NCBI GenBank assembly: GCA_905221605.1
Contig: CAJNDS010000030.1
Coordinates: 186,803-250,802, forward strand
Direction: 5' to 3'
DNA length: 64,000 nt
From: Symbiodinium natans
Taxonomy: Eukaryota; Sar; Dinophyceae; Suessiales; Symbiodiniaceae
Positions 32,396 to 43,004 of this stretch are shown here, one piece after another (the first letter of the stretch is position 1; every line of letters starts with the position of its first letter). The position numbers were made by a program, and so were the translations under genes. Below the pieces are notes generated by a model. That model worked only from the letters and a program-made list of their open reading frames with translations. It made no database searches and had not been told where the DNA came from.

Positions 32396-32627
32396 CTTCA
32401 CATAATCCCGAAGTACGGCCCCTTGTGTCAAGCTTTCAGAGCGCACCCAACCACCCTAAGCCCCACAAGCCGAAGCGCCAAACCCCGAAAAAGCCTCACA
32501 ATCCTACACCCCAAACCCTAATCTCTAAACCTTAAACCCTAAACCCTAAACCCTAAACCCTAAACCCCAAACCCTAAACCCTAAACCCTACACCCTAGAC
32601 CCCAAACCCTAATCTCTAAACCTGCAG

Positions 32628-32665
32628 GGGCGCGCGAAGGCAAAGTCACCTGCCGCTGGGCTTCG
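32628..32665 (+). CDS. Weak candidate exon GRAKAKSPAAGLR
   Basis: After ACCTGCAG the frame reads GRAKAKSPAAGLR. Basic and Ser/Ala-containing; ends unsure. Confidence 0.3.
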
Positions 32666-32869
32666 GATTTGGGGATAATTTAGGGTATTGCTCTATCAGG
32701 TTCTGTCGGGTTCGAAAACCCTAAGCCCTAAACCCTAAACACCCCAACCTCCAAAGGTGTGGTTGGGGCTTTTGGGCTCATGGTTTGGTCAAAAATCTTT
32801 GGAGGCTTAGGGTTTAGGGTTTAGGATTTAGGGTTTAGGATTTAGGGTTTAGGGTTTTAGGGTTTAGGG

Positions 32870-33546
32870 TTCCCGGGGGTATATGACTGTCTTCCCCAAC
32901 TGCCCCACCTGTGCCGCCTTGTTGTTGGCTATCTCAATTTACGGTTTTAGCGTTTTTGAAGACTTCTTGCATGATTTCTGTCAATTACATGTCTGTTTAC
33001 ATTCTGTTGCTTTCTGACGCATTTTGTGCATGCTAGCACATCTAGGCAGGGCAATCAAAGAAACATCTACTGCTGCGGTCTAGGTAGAGTTTAAACTTTA
33101 CGCACTTCTCCTCATGTGCATCTCGGCACATCTCTCAGGAAGCAGTGTGTGCCAGCGGCCAACGAGGGGAGTATCACGTCCAGGGAAGGTACCCTTTTTT
33201 GGGTTCCTTTAAGAGGATTATGTTGTATAAGGGGTACCCCTATTTTCGAAAATCCCCAGAGTGTGGGCATGGGCCAGGGCGAGGTGAGGAGTTGTGCATG
33301 GTGCAGAAGTTGAGTTGTGACAGATGTGTGTGAGAGCCTTGTAGTATATCTGGTGAGGTGTTGGTGCAAGGGCCATGCAGGTGTATGTATGGTGTTCCGA
33401 ACCTGTCACCCAAGCTCTCTTCACAACTTCACCTCTTCAGCCTCTCCTCGGTCGGAGAAGGGAAGCCTTCTTCCGTAAAAGCTCTCCATGTTTAACTTTC
33501 AATCCTTCAGTCCTACATCCTTTTCACCTGAACACCTTTTCTGCAG
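32870..33546. other. Unique, AT-richer region; possible intron or 5' flank
   Basis: This is the longest stretch without telomeric units. At 33,186-33,262 there is a dispersed element-like sequence (GGTACCC, CCTTTAAGAGGATT, GGGGTACCCC, TTTTCGAAAATCCCCA) resembling 20,667-20,776. Several open frames overlap it; none is convincing. The region just before 33,547 is pyrimidine-rich as expected of an intron end. Confidence 0.5.
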
Positions 33547-33613
33547 AATTCTTCTGTGTAGAAGCTCTGCCCCTTGTGGAAATCAAAACGCCCTCCGGGG
33601 AGCAGTACGTCAG
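33547..33613 (+). CDS. Candidate exon with pyrimidine-rich acceptor and AG|GC donor
   Basis: After CACCTTTTCTGCAG it reads FFCVEALPLVEIKTPSGE, QYV and ends GTCAG|GCCTCC. 67 nt, non-repetitive, good coding character; domain not recognised. Confidence 0.5.
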
Positions 33614-33959
33614 GCCTCCCTAAGCACTAAACCCTCGCCCTGATTTTACACATCCCTTTCCCCTTCAAATTGGGACCTTCTAAGTACACTCATCATGCAC
33701 GAGGAACTGTTGGAGGACCTAGCAGGTATAATGACATTAAGGACATCCGGAGCGCCCAAAAAGGGACTGCACTGTCTAGTCTCATAGTATAAGGATAAAC
33801 CGTAAGGCCCAATCCCTAAACCCTAAACCCTAAACCCTAAACCCGAAACCCTAAACCCTAAACCCTAAACCCTAAACCCCTAAACCCCTAAACCTTGTTC
33901 GAATATGGAAACTGAGCTACCAAGGAGAGTATAGTGATAGCAAGTTTGCCATTTCTGAG

Positions 33960-34014
33960 GCGCGCCGGCATGACAGAAGGTCCCGGTCGGCCAGACTCCC
34001 AGATGCTGCCATGA
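33960..34014 (+). CDS. Arg/Ser exon, copy 1
   Basis: After TTTCTGAG it reads ARRHDRRSRSARLPDAAM and runs to a TTTAGGG array whose GGTTTAG could serve as the donor. CCCTAAA lies upstream. First of at least nine RS-type exons to 43 kb. Confidence 0.5.
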
Positions 34015-34385
34015 GGGTTTAGGGTTTGGGGTTTGGGGTTTAGGGTTTAGGGTTTAGGGCTTCGGGTTTAGGGTTTAGGGTTTAGGGTTTAGGGTTTAGG
34101 GTTAAGGGTTTAGGGTTTAGGGTTTGGGTTTTGGGTTGCCAGGACCATCATGGCCCTAAACCCATAAAACCCCGAACCCTAAACCCTAAACCACAAACCC
34201 TGCAAGGTTCGAGATTGGACAGGGGGCTAAGAGCAGTTGAGGTTGGGCTGGGGTTGTGTAGACGCGAGGTTCATGTGGAGGTCCTAAACCCTAAACCCTG
34301 AACCCTAAACCCTAAGCCCTAAACCCTAAACCCTAAACCCTAAACCCTCAACCCTAAACCCTATCCCTAAACCCTAAACCCATGT

Positions 34386-34454
34386 GGTCATCTCTCAAAA
34401 TCATGGTCTCTCTTTGGGTACCCTACTGACTTGGGGCCACCTTATGACAGTAAA
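34386..34454. repeat. Dispersed repeat, copy 1 of 2
   Basis: TCTCTCAAAATCATGGTCTC, TTTGGGTACCCTA, GGGGCCACCTTATG recurs at 46376-46442 with about one change per six bases. Confidence 0.5.
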
Positions 34455-34619
34455 CCAACAAGTTTTTAGGGTTTAGGGTCTAGGGTTTGGGGTTTAGGTT
34501 TTAGGGTTTAGGGGCCCTACATTCGAGAACCCCCCCCCATATGTTGTGCCACTCGGTCAATGTGGGCGGCTAAGCTTGTGCAATCTTGCAGGGACATACT
34601 TATGCACCCCCTAAACCCT

Positions 34620-34701
34620 CAGCCCTCAGCCCTCAGCCCTCAGCCCTCAGCCCTCAGCCCTCAGCCCTCAGCCCTCAACCCTCAACCCTCAACCCAAAAC
34701 C

Positions 34702-34733
<32 letters not shown>

Positions 34734-34735
34734 AT
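34620..34735. repeat. CCCTCAG then CCCTCAA tandem tract
   Basis: About nine CCCTCAG heptamers followed by about eight CCCTCAA heptamers: two homogenised telomere-like variants side by side. Confidence 0.9.
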
Positions 34736-34792
34736 TCGAGTTCGGCTCTCAGTGAACTCTAAACCCTAAACTCCCCAACGTGGGAAGCCCAG

Positions 34793-34835
34793 GAACGTCA
34801 CAAGGGCAGGCGGGGCCGCTCCAGCTCTGCCCGGG
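34793..34835 (+). CDS. Arg/Ser exon, copy 2
   Basis: After AGCCCAG it reads ERHKGRRGRSSSAR; a GA donor (CGG|GACCCC) or a nearby site ends it. Confidence 0.45.
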
Positions 34836-35099
34836 ACCCCAAACCCCAAACCCCTAAACCCTAAACCCTAAACCCTGAACCCTAAACCCTAAACCCTAGG
34901 CCCAATAAGCATTGCAGGCTTGAAGCCAGAGTGTCGGGTTGTTCTGGGGGGTTTAGGGTTTCGCGTTTCAGGTGTAGGGTTTAGCGTTTTAAGGTTTAGG
35001 GCTTAGTGTTTTAAGGTTTAGGGGGTACTTCTTTTCTTTTTTTGGGGGGGAGGAGGTGGGGGGGGGGGGGGGGTGAAGTTTGAGCTTTGCGAGGGTTTA

Positions 35100-35873
35100 G
35101 GGTCTGGAAGATGTTCTTGTGCAGGGTTGGCAATTTTGAGAGCGACAGTTGCTGAGAATGGTTACCAGTACCTAGGAGACTACTCCGAAGCTTAAGGGTT
35201 TTGGGTGCCTAAACCCTAAACCCTAAACCCTAAACCCTAAACCCCTAACCCCTAAACCCTAAACCCTAAACCCTAAACCCTAAACCCTAAACCCTAAACC
35301 CTAAACCCTAAACCCCTAAACCCCTAAACCCCTAAACCCTAAACCCTAAACCCTAAACCCCTAAACCCCTAAACCCTAAACCCTAAACCCTAAACCGAGC
35401 TTTTAGGCTTCACGTCGCGTCTGGCCAGGTTGGAGGCTATCGGGTCTGGAGATTCCTGCATGGGCTACGTAGTATACCCTACCCTAAACCCTAAACCCTA
35501 AACCCCAAACCCCAAACCCTAAACCGTAAACCGTAAACCCTAAACCAAAGGCCCTTTATGGGGTTGGTCAGGTGGACTATAAGGCCCAATAGCCCATGCT
35601 GGTTGAGGGAGGGTTCGGGCCCCCCTCCCATTTCCCTAGCTGAGCATCAGAATCTTGCGGCTCACTGGGTGCACTTCGGCCCTAAACACCAGACCCTAAA
35701 CCCTACACTCCAAACCCTAAACCCTAAACCCTAAACCCTAAACCCTAAACCTAAAGCCTAAACCCTAAACCCTAAACCCTAAACCCTAAACCCTAAACCC
35801 TAAACCCTAAACCCTAAACCCTAAACCCTAAACCCTACATAGGCGCCCAAAGCCCTTAACCTTCAGATCAAGG
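35100..35873. repeat. CCCTAAA/CCCCTAAA arrays
   Basis: CCCTAAA with CCCCTAAA interruptions at 35212-35396 and 35485-35545, pure CCCTAAA at 35698-35836. Islands between them show no exon. Confidence 0.85.
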
Positions 35874-36033
35874 GACTAAAGGAGGGACCCTTATAAGGGA
35901 CCTTAGGGGCTATTTAGGCTATTTAGGGGTTATTTCTGGGCTAGTTAGGTATATAGGGGCCATATAAGACAGACATAGGGGATTGTATAGGGGAATAATT
36001 TCAAGGGTCCCTGCTAGGGTCCCTCCTTATACC
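35874..36033. mobile_element. MITE-like element, AAGGAGGGACCC family, copy 1
   Basis: Begins GGACTAAAGGAGGGACCCTT and ends CTAGGGTCCCTCCTTATAC; the outer 12 bases AAGGAGGGACCC are perfectly inverted. 160 bp. The second copy is at 44484-44634. It sits 23 bases upstream of RS exon copy 3. Confidence 0.7.
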
Positions 36034-36056
36034 CCTAAATCAGAGCAATCGCCAAG

Positions 36057-36091
36057 GACCGGCGCAAAAGCAAACGGTCCCGATCTGCGAG
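36057..36091 (+). CDS. Arg/Ser exon, copy 3
   Basis: After ATCGCCAAG it reads DRRKSKRSRSA and ends at about GCGAG|GGCCCC. Confidence 0.45.
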
Positions 36092-36304
36092 GGCCCCATT
36101 TCGAAGGTTTGTTTGGTTGCTTGGCTGTTTGGGGTTTGGGGCTTGGGGTTTGGGGTTTAGGGTTTTAGGGTTAGGGTTTCGGGTTTAGGGTTTAGGGTTC
36201 AGAGTTGAGGGTTTGGGGTTTAGGGGTAAGGGCTCGGGATTTAGGGTTTGTGCCCCAAGCGCTTGAACCTGGTAAACTGGCATCTTTCATCCCTGCGGCG
36301 GCAG

Positions 36305-36372
36305 TACCAAGCATGGACCGCACACTGAGCGTGCTGCCCACGCAAGGCGTGCCGATCCGCGTTGCGCACAGG
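36305..36372 (+). CDS. Candidate exon ending on a TTTAGGG array
   Basis: After GGCGGCAG it reads PSMDRTLSVLPTQGVPIR, VAHR and meets AGG|GTTTAG, the first telomeric unit of the following array. The donor would be supplied by the repeat. Confidence 0.45.
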
Positions 36373-36464
36373 GTTTAGGGTTTAGGGTTTAGGGTTTAGG
36401 GTTTAGGGTTTAGGGTTTAGGGATGCGGGACGCGCAGAGTCATCACCAAAGTGTTGCCCTGCAG

Positions 36465-36656
36465 CGTTGGACTACGCAGAAGCCACTCAGTGGCCAGACA
36501 CGGCAAGATAAGATCAGGCGGACAAGCGGCGAATTACATCCCTTGTACAGCTGAATCGGGTCTTTGCCTTGAAGGCCCTTGTCCAAGGCTCGTAGAGACG
36601 CGACCTGAGAGCATCATTGTGCTTACCGATGCACCCCACGGCCACACTATCTTCGG
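36465..36656 (+). CDS. Candidate long exon, domain unknown
   Basis: After CCCTGCAG a 192-nt open frame reads VGLRRSHSVARHGKIRSGG, QAANYIPCTAESG and on to ESIIVLTDAPHGHTIF, again meeting GTTTAG at its 3' end. Non-repetitive; no family recognised. Confidence 0.4.
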
Positions 36657-37667
36657 GTTTAGGACTTAGGACTTAGGGTTTAGGATTTAGGGTTTGGGGG
36701 AGGGGGCACAGGGGTTTCCAGGCTTTCTGTTTCTCGAAGTGCTCTTTCATCCCAACCTAAGCCGCTTTTTTCCCACAAGGAGACCTGCAGCAGTAGAGCT
36801 TTCGTCTTGCACCTGGTAGCAGCATAGTAGCATCATCCTGTACAGCACGTGAGCCTAGCAGCTTCAGTAAAGGTTTTGGGTTTGAAGGGTGAGGTTTAGA
36901 TTTGGGGTTTGAGGTTTGAGGTTTGGGGTTTTTGGGCTTAGGGTCTAGGGTTTAGTGTTCGATCAGACATCCTCGATCTAGGCGCTCGTCGTATGGACGC
37001 TCACAAGATCTTATGCCTTCGAGCTCTTTAGGGCTGTAACCCTGAACCCTAAACCCTAAACCCCTAAACCCCTAAACCCTAAACCCTAAACCCTAAACCC
37101 TAAACCCTAAACCCTAAACCCTAAACCCTAAACCCTAAACCCTAAACCCTAAACCCCAAACCCCAAACCCCAAACCCCAAACCCTAAACCCTAAACCCTA
37201 AAACCCCCTTAAACCCTTAAACTCCTAAGCCCGTAAACCCTAGACCCTGTCATTCAGGCCCACATCTTGCCTCGAAGCCCGGACACAACAAAGCCTACAT
37301 AGAGTGTCGGGTTTCCGGTTTAGGGTTTAGGGTTTAGGGTTTAGGGTTTAGGGTTCAAGTTTCAGGGCGTCTGGGATTTCAGTTTTATGGTTTAAGGCCG
37401 ACTGGAACCTCTAAACTCTAGAGCCCTAATCCTAAACCCTATAGACCCTAAACCCTAAACCCTATGGACCCTAAACCCTATAGCCCCTAAACCCTAAACC
37501 CTAAACCCTAAACCCTAAACCCTAAACCCTAAACCCTAAACCCTAAACCCTAAACCCTAAACCCTAAACCCTAAACCCCTAAACCCTAAACCCTAAACCC
37601 AGACCCTAAACCCGAAAGGATCCCGCGCAATCCCACTGTCCCAAACACTAAGCTGCTTGGTGTCCAG
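36657..37667. repeat. TTTAGGG text, unique island, CCCTAAA arrays
   Basis: Degenerate TTTAGGG at 36657-36700 and 36870-36955; CCCTAAA/CCCCAAA at 37030-37200; TTTAGGG at 37318-37352; CCCTAAA at 37425-37612. No exon supported in 36,700-37,020. Confidence 0.75.
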
Positions 37668-37712
37668 GCCCGCAAAGCCAAGCGAAGCAGTTCGGCCAAC
37701 GCCTCATTCGGG
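37668..37712 (+). CDS. Arg/Ser exon, copy 4
   Basis: After GTGTCCAG it reads ARKAKRSSSANASFG. CCCTAAA upstream, TTTAGGG from 37,721. Confidence 0.45.
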
Positions 37713-38140
37713 ATAGGGGATGTTTAGGGTTTAGGGTTTAGGGTTCATGACATAGGGTTCAGGGTTTAGGGTTTAGGGTTTAGGGTTTAGGGTTTAGGGT
37801 TTAGGGTTTAGGGCTACTTTTGAAAGTAACCGGCGCAACTGGCGTTTAGGCCAAGGGGTGACTTTAGGGTTTTTGCAGGGGTCATCGGGTTCAGAGCTCC
37901 ATCCCCCTCCACCATTTTTGTTTACCGCATCCCCCTCACCCAACCATCTTAGGGTTTAGGGTTCAGGGTTTAGGGTTTAGGGTTTAGGGTTTAGGGTTTA
38001 GGGTTTAGGGTTTAGGGATAGATACAAGGTGCCTTAGTGTGGGCCCTTAAAAGGGGTACCCAAGGGATTATGTAACACCAACCTCGAAGATAGCACCTGG
38101 AAATATGCTATGTGGCTTCCACGCGGTCATGCGGGGGTTT

Positions 38141-38220
38141 ACAAAACTTAGGGGACCCCCAATATAGTCCCCCCCCAACAGTAAGCTTCCCTTAGAATAA
38201 GGACCCCCATAAGGAAACCC
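38141..38220. mobile_element. Dispersed element, AATAAGGACCCCCAT family, copy 1
   Basis: Shares GGGACCCC, TATAGTCCCCCC and AATAAGGACCCCCATAAGG with copies at 39273, 42511 and, inverted, 51835. Confidence 0.55.
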
Positions 38221-38955
38221 TAAACCCTAAGCCCTAAACCCTAAAACCCTAAAACCCTAAAACCCTAAACCCTAAACCCTAAACCCTAAACCCTAAACCC
38301 TAAACCCTAAACCCTAAACCCTAAACCCTAAACCCTAAACCCTAAACCCTAAACCCTAAACCCTAAACCCTAAACCCTAAACCCTAAACCCTAAACCCTA
38401 AACCCTAAACCCTAAACCCTAAACCCTAAACCCTAAACCCTAAACCCTAAACCCTAAACCCTAAACCCTAAACCCTAAACCCTAACTTCGGAAACCCCCA
38501 TATCTGATTTTTTTGGGATGGGGATCAGTCAGTAGGGCGTCTGGCTTCGGACCGTCATGACAGCAACCTGCGGTCGGGGATGACTTCTCTTGATTTTCTT
38601 GGATGAACCCTAAACCCTAAACCCTAAACCCTAAACCCTAAACCCTAAACCCTAAACCCTAAACCCTAAACCCTAAACCCTAAACCCTAAACCCTAAACC
38701 CTAAACCCTAAACCCTAAACCCTAAACCCTAAACCCTAAACCAAAAACCCTAAATCCTTAGCGCTAAACCCTAAACCCGAACCCTATATAAGGACGATGT
38801 GCTGCCCCCGACTGGGCTAAAGGCTCCCGTCCGTAGACCCTACAACAGGGTTTAGGGTTTGGGGTTTAGGGAAGGAATCCTGAGAAGCTAAGCCCTAAGG
38901 CTTAAATTCCTTCGAGCCCAACCTTGCACGCTAAAAGAGTCCGGGCGTTCCTGAG
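38215..38955. repeat. Two long CCCTAAA arrays
   Basis: About 38 units at 38215-38485 (CCCTAAAA octamers at the start), then about 19 at 38607-38742. The first directly abuts the 3' end of the dispersed element above. Confidence 0.9.
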
Positions 38956-39000
38956 GACCACCGCCGGGGTAGACGGTCCCGGTCTCACTCGGCCGGCGTC
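38956..39000 (+). CDS. Arg/Ser exon, copy 5
   Basis: After GTTCCTGAG it reads DHRRGRRSRSHSAGV. Confidence 0.45.
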
Positions 39001-39272
39001 CTCATAAGGGTGCGGGAGGGTTTGGGGTCCAAGGGTTTGGGGTCCCTGAAGGGCTTAGTTTCCCAAGTTCAGATGTTTGGGTTTAGGGTTTAGGGTTTAG
39101 GTTTTAGGGTTTAGGGTTTAGGGGGTGGGCTTGGGCCCGGGTTGAGGGCTGTTAAGTTTAGGCGTGTAGGGGCGCAGGGTTACTGGGGCTAGTCAAGGCC
39201 CTCACACTCCTCGAACCCACAAATTTCCAAAGCTGTTGAAGCCTTGAGTCTAGACCGAGTTTGGAGATGGGA

Positions 39273-39376
39273 GTTTACGAAAATAAGGGACCCCAAGTAT
39301 AGACCCCCAATAGTCGGATTCCGTTATAATAAGGACCCCCATCAGGTAATTACCCCGATTTTCGGAAACCCCCAGA
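39273..39376. mobile_element. Dispersed element, AATAAGGACCCCCAT family, copy 2
   Basis: Text: AATAAGGGACCCCAAGTATA, GACCCCCAATAG, TATAATAAGGACCCCCATCA, ending TTTTCGGAAACCCCCAGATG. A 119-codon frame crossing it is not considered a gene. Confidence 0.55.
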
Positions 39377-39589
39377 TGAAATTGATGTCGCGGACCATCG
39401 ATATACAAGGTTGTATAAAGGGTCTGAGTCTTAACAGTCGAGGATCACGTCGAGCGTTTCCAGAGCTTCAGAGCTTCTTGAATGCCAGGTTTATTTTCGC
39501 GACTCGCATCCGAATTCCTTATGCCCCAACATCTTCTCTTCTGGTTGTCTTTCCTGGTTTCAAGCAGTGTTCATGGCCCCAGACCCTAG

Positions 39590-40130
39590 ACCCTAAACCC
39601 TAAACCCTAGACCCTAAACCCTAAACCCTAGACCCTAGACCCTAGACCCCAAGCCCCAAGCTTGCAGGTGGCTTCGTTAGAGGAAGTTCATCACGACTTC
39701 TAAGACGGATACTGGTTTATAGGGGCGTATAGAAATTCGGGTTTAGGGTTTAGGGTTTAGGGTTTAGGGTTTTGTTTGTTGCTACAGGGGTTTAGTGTTT
39801 CTTGGGGCCCCTGAGATGTTACCCTTGATATGGCCTCGTTAGGGCAAGATTTCCTTTCTGAATTCATGCCAATAGTGCTGAACAATCAACGAACCCAAGC
39901 CCTAAGCCCTAAACCCTAAAACTCTAAACCCTAAACCCTCAACTCTCAACCCTCAGCCCTAAACCCTAAACCCTAAACCCTAAACCCTAAACCTTAAACC
40001 CTAAACCCTAAACCCTAACCTTAAACCCTAAACCTTAAACCCTAAACCCTAAACCCAAAACCCTAACCCTTAACCCTAAACCCTAAACCCTAATCCCTAA
40101 ACCCCAAATGCCCCTGTTTTGGGAGCACAG
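39590..40130. repeat. CCCTAGA/CCCTAAA tracts with a TTTAGGG tract between
   Basis: CCCTAGA and CCCTAAA at 39580-39650, TTTAGGG at 39738-39770, CCCTAAA/CCTTAAA at 39895-40110. Confidence 0.8.
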
Positions 40131-40174
40131 GAGCGAAAGAAGGGCAAGCGGTCACGCTCGGCCAGCATCCCAAG
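40131..40174 (+). CDS. Arg/Ser exon, copy 6
   Basis: After GAGCACAG it reads ERKKGKRSRSASIP. CCCTAAA upstream, TTTAGGG/TTTGGGG downstream. Confidence 0.5.
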
Positions 40175-40177
40175 GGG

Positions 40178-40330
40178 GGTTTAGGGTTTAGGGTTTAGGG
40201 TTTGGGGTTTGGGGTTTGGGGTTTGGGGTTTGGGGTTTGGGGTTTGGGGTTTGGGGTTTGGGGTTTGGGGTTTTGGGGTTTTGGGGTTTAGGGTTTAGGG
40301 TTTAGGGTTTAGGGTTTAGGGTTTGGGATG
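40178..40330. repeat. TTTAGGG array containing a TTTGGGG block
   Basis: TTTAGGG units flank about 11 homogeneous TTTGGGG heptamers (40,200-40,270), a locally amplified variant. Confidence 0.9.
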
Positions 40331-40471
40331 GGATGGTTTAGGGTTAGGGTCCTTAAGCAGTGGCGGGGGGTCAAGGCGGGTATGTAACCCAAGGTTCCCG
40401 AACTCTCCCACTAATTTTGAAGGCTCCTGAAGTCTCGCTAGAGTTCCAGGTACCTACCCCCCGCACGAACC

Positions 40472-40805
40472 CCCCTAAACCCTAAACCCTAAACCCTAAA
40501 CCCTAAACCCTAAACCCTAAACCCTAAACCCTAAACCCTAAACCCTAAACCCTAAACCCTAAACCCTAAACCCTAAACCCTAAACCCCAAACTCCAAACC
40601 CTAAACCCTAAACCCTAACCCGCAGGAACCCCCCTGGCTCTGGAGAGGTTAGGGGTTGAGGCATCCAGGCTTGCGGGGCAGCTCAGATTGAGCTTGTTGT
40701 TGCACGTAATTAAGGTGCGTTAATCCCTAATCTCCAAACCCTAAACCCTAAACCCTAAACCCTAAACCCTAAACCCTCAACCCTCAACCCTCAACCCTGA
40801 ACCTT
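40472..40805. repeat. CCCTAAA arrays
   Basis: About 20 units at 40475-40618 and a shorter CCCTAAA/CCCTCAA tract at 40737-40800. Confidence 0.9.
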
Positions 40806-41268
40806 CAGCTCTTTACCCACCAGCCCTTCAAGACCCGCAGGCCTCTACTCTTGCACTGCATTCGCGACTTGCCGACCCGACCCTGAGCCCCCTTAAGGTT
40901 TAGGGTTTAAGGTTTAGGGTTTAGGGTTTAGGGGTTAAGGTTTTGTAAGGGTGGCCGTTCATTTTAGGCATTTTGGTTGTAATATCTCTGGCTTTTGTGT
41001 TGTTTCGTCCGTCGACCCGCCCCACCCAGTCATTCGATTGGTCTGGGAACCCTAAACCCTGAGCCCTAAACCCTACACCCTGATTTTTGGTCTGGACTCA
41101 ACCGTCCCTCAGAGTAAGTATCGACCTCTAGTGCAGAGCACGGCATCACGGCGCCTAAGCGCGCAGCACTCAGGGTTTAGGGTTTAGGGTTTAGGGTTTA
41201 GGGTTGCAAAGAATGTCCAGTCAGTTGCTGAGCTGAGCATACCCCACGAAGCCCGAGCCTGATCTAAG

Positions 41269-41322
41269 GACCACCGGAAATCCCGAAGGTCCGCCCGAAG
41301 GTCGCCTTCCGCCAGAGCCTCG
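41269..41322 (+). CDS. Arg/Ser exon, copy 7
   Basis: After GATCTAAG it reads DHRKSRRSARRSPSARAS. The exon and about 50 upstream bases are duplicated at 42,072-42,177. TTTAGGG lies on both sides (41,173 and 41,365). Confidence 0.55.
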
Positions 41323-41359
41323 GGGGTTGAGGGTTTTGGGGGTTTGGGGGCTGAGGGGA

Positions 41360-41455
41360 TGGGTTTAGGGTTTAGGGTTTAGGGTTTAGGGTTTAGGGTT
41401 TAGGGTTTAGGGTTTAGGGTTTAGGGTTTAGGGTTTAGGGTTTAGGGTTTAGGTG
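41360..41455. repeat. TTTAGGG array
   Basis: About 13 units, pure. Confidence 0.9.
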
Positions 41456-41701
41456 TAGGCTTTTGGGTTTAGTTAGGGTCTGGTCCCCTTTTTTTCGTGA
41501 ACCCCCAATTGGTGTAGTTTAGGTTTAGGGTCTGGGCTCAAAGAACCCTGAGCCCGCCACCTCGAACCAAGGACCCTTCCATGCACACTATTTAGGTACA
41601 TGGACCCCTAAACCCCACACCCTAAACCTTAAATCCTAAGCCCCAAACCCCAAACCCTAAACCCGAAACCCTTTTGCTGGTGTCAGGGAGTCCTCCATTG
41701 T

Positions 41702-41880
41702 CTTGGTAGCCCCGTGGTACCCTTTACCTTTTTTTTTTGGTTCTGGGTTCCCTTATACAGTAACCAACCCCAAAAAAGGGTTTAGGGTTTAGGGTTTAGG
41801 GTTTAGGGTTTAGGGTTTAGGGTTTAGGGTTTAGGGTTTAGGGTTTAGGGTTTAGGGTTTAGGGTTACTGGGCTACCAAG
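41702..41880. mobile_element. CTTGGTAGCCCAG-family element with a nested TTTAGGG array
   Basis: Left end CTTGGTAGCCCCGTGGTACC, right end GGTTACTGGGCTACCAAG. Compared with 5244-5334, the extra length is a tract of about 13 TTTAGGG units at 41776-41866 lying inside the element. The right inverted end follows the array directly. Confidence 0.7.
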
Positions 41881-42123
41881 TTGTGGTCAATGCCCCCCAA
41901 TTGCGGCCATTTACGGTTGGGGCCTTGGATTTCGATGGGCTCAGGGGCTTTAGGGGGCGTTTTATCCTCGCAGAAAAGAGTCCCTGTATCCAAGCCTGAA
42001 ACCTTGGTCACTTCTTCGAGGCCCCTTATAGTAAGGACCCCGGTAAGGTACATCCCTAGTATCGTACAGCCCTAGTTCAATCAGTTGCTGAGCATGCCCA
42101 AAGAAGCCCGAGCCTGATCCAAG

Positions 42124-42177
42124 GACCACCGGAAGTCCCGACGGTCCGCCCGACGGTCGCCTTCCGCCAGAACCTCA
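42124..42177 (+). CDS. Arg/Ser exon, copy 8
   Basis: Reads DHRKSRRSARRSPSARTS, one residue different from copy 7. The direct duplication (about 105 bp, starting AATCAGTTGCTGAGCATG near 42,079) includes the intron end. Confidence 0.55.
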
Positions 42178-42510
42178 GGGGCTTGGGGTTTAGGGCTTGG
42201 GGGTGACGCCCAAACCCTCGAACCCTAAGTCTCGAGCCTCTCAAGAGTTTGTGGATGGAGAGTTTCGGGCGGTTTGGATGCATGGACTTTTCGTTCAAGG
42301 TGGCGGGCTCAGGGTTCTTGACCCGTAGCCCTAAACCCTGAACCCTGCACCCGAAAACCTGCACCCTAAATCCCCAGAAGCTGCGCAGTCCACCCCACAC
42401 CCGAAACCTCCTAAAGCTGTCTCTTGTAGTCAAAAGAGGGGGTTTTAAAAATAGCTAAACCCCAAACCTTCACCCCAAATCCCCTCACGCCCTACGATCA
42501 TCCCGAAATA

Positions 42511-42614
42511 CGATTGCGAGAATAACGGGACCCCTACTCTGGACCCCCCAAAATTGTAGGATCTCCTTGTAATAAGGACCCCAACAAGGTACGCCTAATA
42601 TCGTGAACCCCCAG
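42511..42614. mobile_element. Dispersed element, AATAAGGACCCC family, copy 3
   Basis: GAGAATAACGGGACCCCTAC, GACCCCCCAAAATTG, TAATAAGGACCCCAACAAGG, ending GTGAACCCCCAGATG; the last 15 bases are then repeated once. Confidence 0.55.
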
Positions 42615-42956
42615 ATGAGGGGAACCCCCAGATGAGGGGATGAAACTGTTTCCTTTAAGGAGGAGTTCAGTATTTGGGGGGTTTAGGGTCAAAGCAGGGC
42701 TTATAATATAATATTGGTCTTAGGATAAACGGACCAACTAGGGTAGTGGGACCCCCAAACCCTGAACCCTAAATCCTAAACCCTAAACCCGAAACCCCAT
42801 CTCCCCAAACCCTAACCCCTAACCCCTAACCCCTAAACCGTAAACCGTAAACCCTAAACCCTAAACCCTAAACCCTAAACCCTAAACCCTAAACCCTAAA
42901 CCCTAAACCCTGATCTCGGGAAATTGCTCATATCACAGCCTTGCACCCACATCGAG

Positions 42957-43004
42957 GCTCGCAAGCGCAAGCGCTCCGATCGGAACGACTCCGCAGCATT
43001 GCAG
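42957..43004 (+). CDS. Arg/Ser-related exon, copy 9
   Basis: After CACATCGAG it reads ARKRKRSDRNDSAALQ (48 nt, phase 0) and ends CAG|GCACGT, a GC donor. An alternative donor GTAAGC lies at 43,027. Confidence 0.5.

Noticed and set aside
33112-33623. Several open frames on both strands around 33.1-33.6 kb as one gene
   Set aside because: They pass through a dispersed element-like sequence (33186-33262). Only the short segment 33547-33613 has good acceptor and donor signals and was kept.
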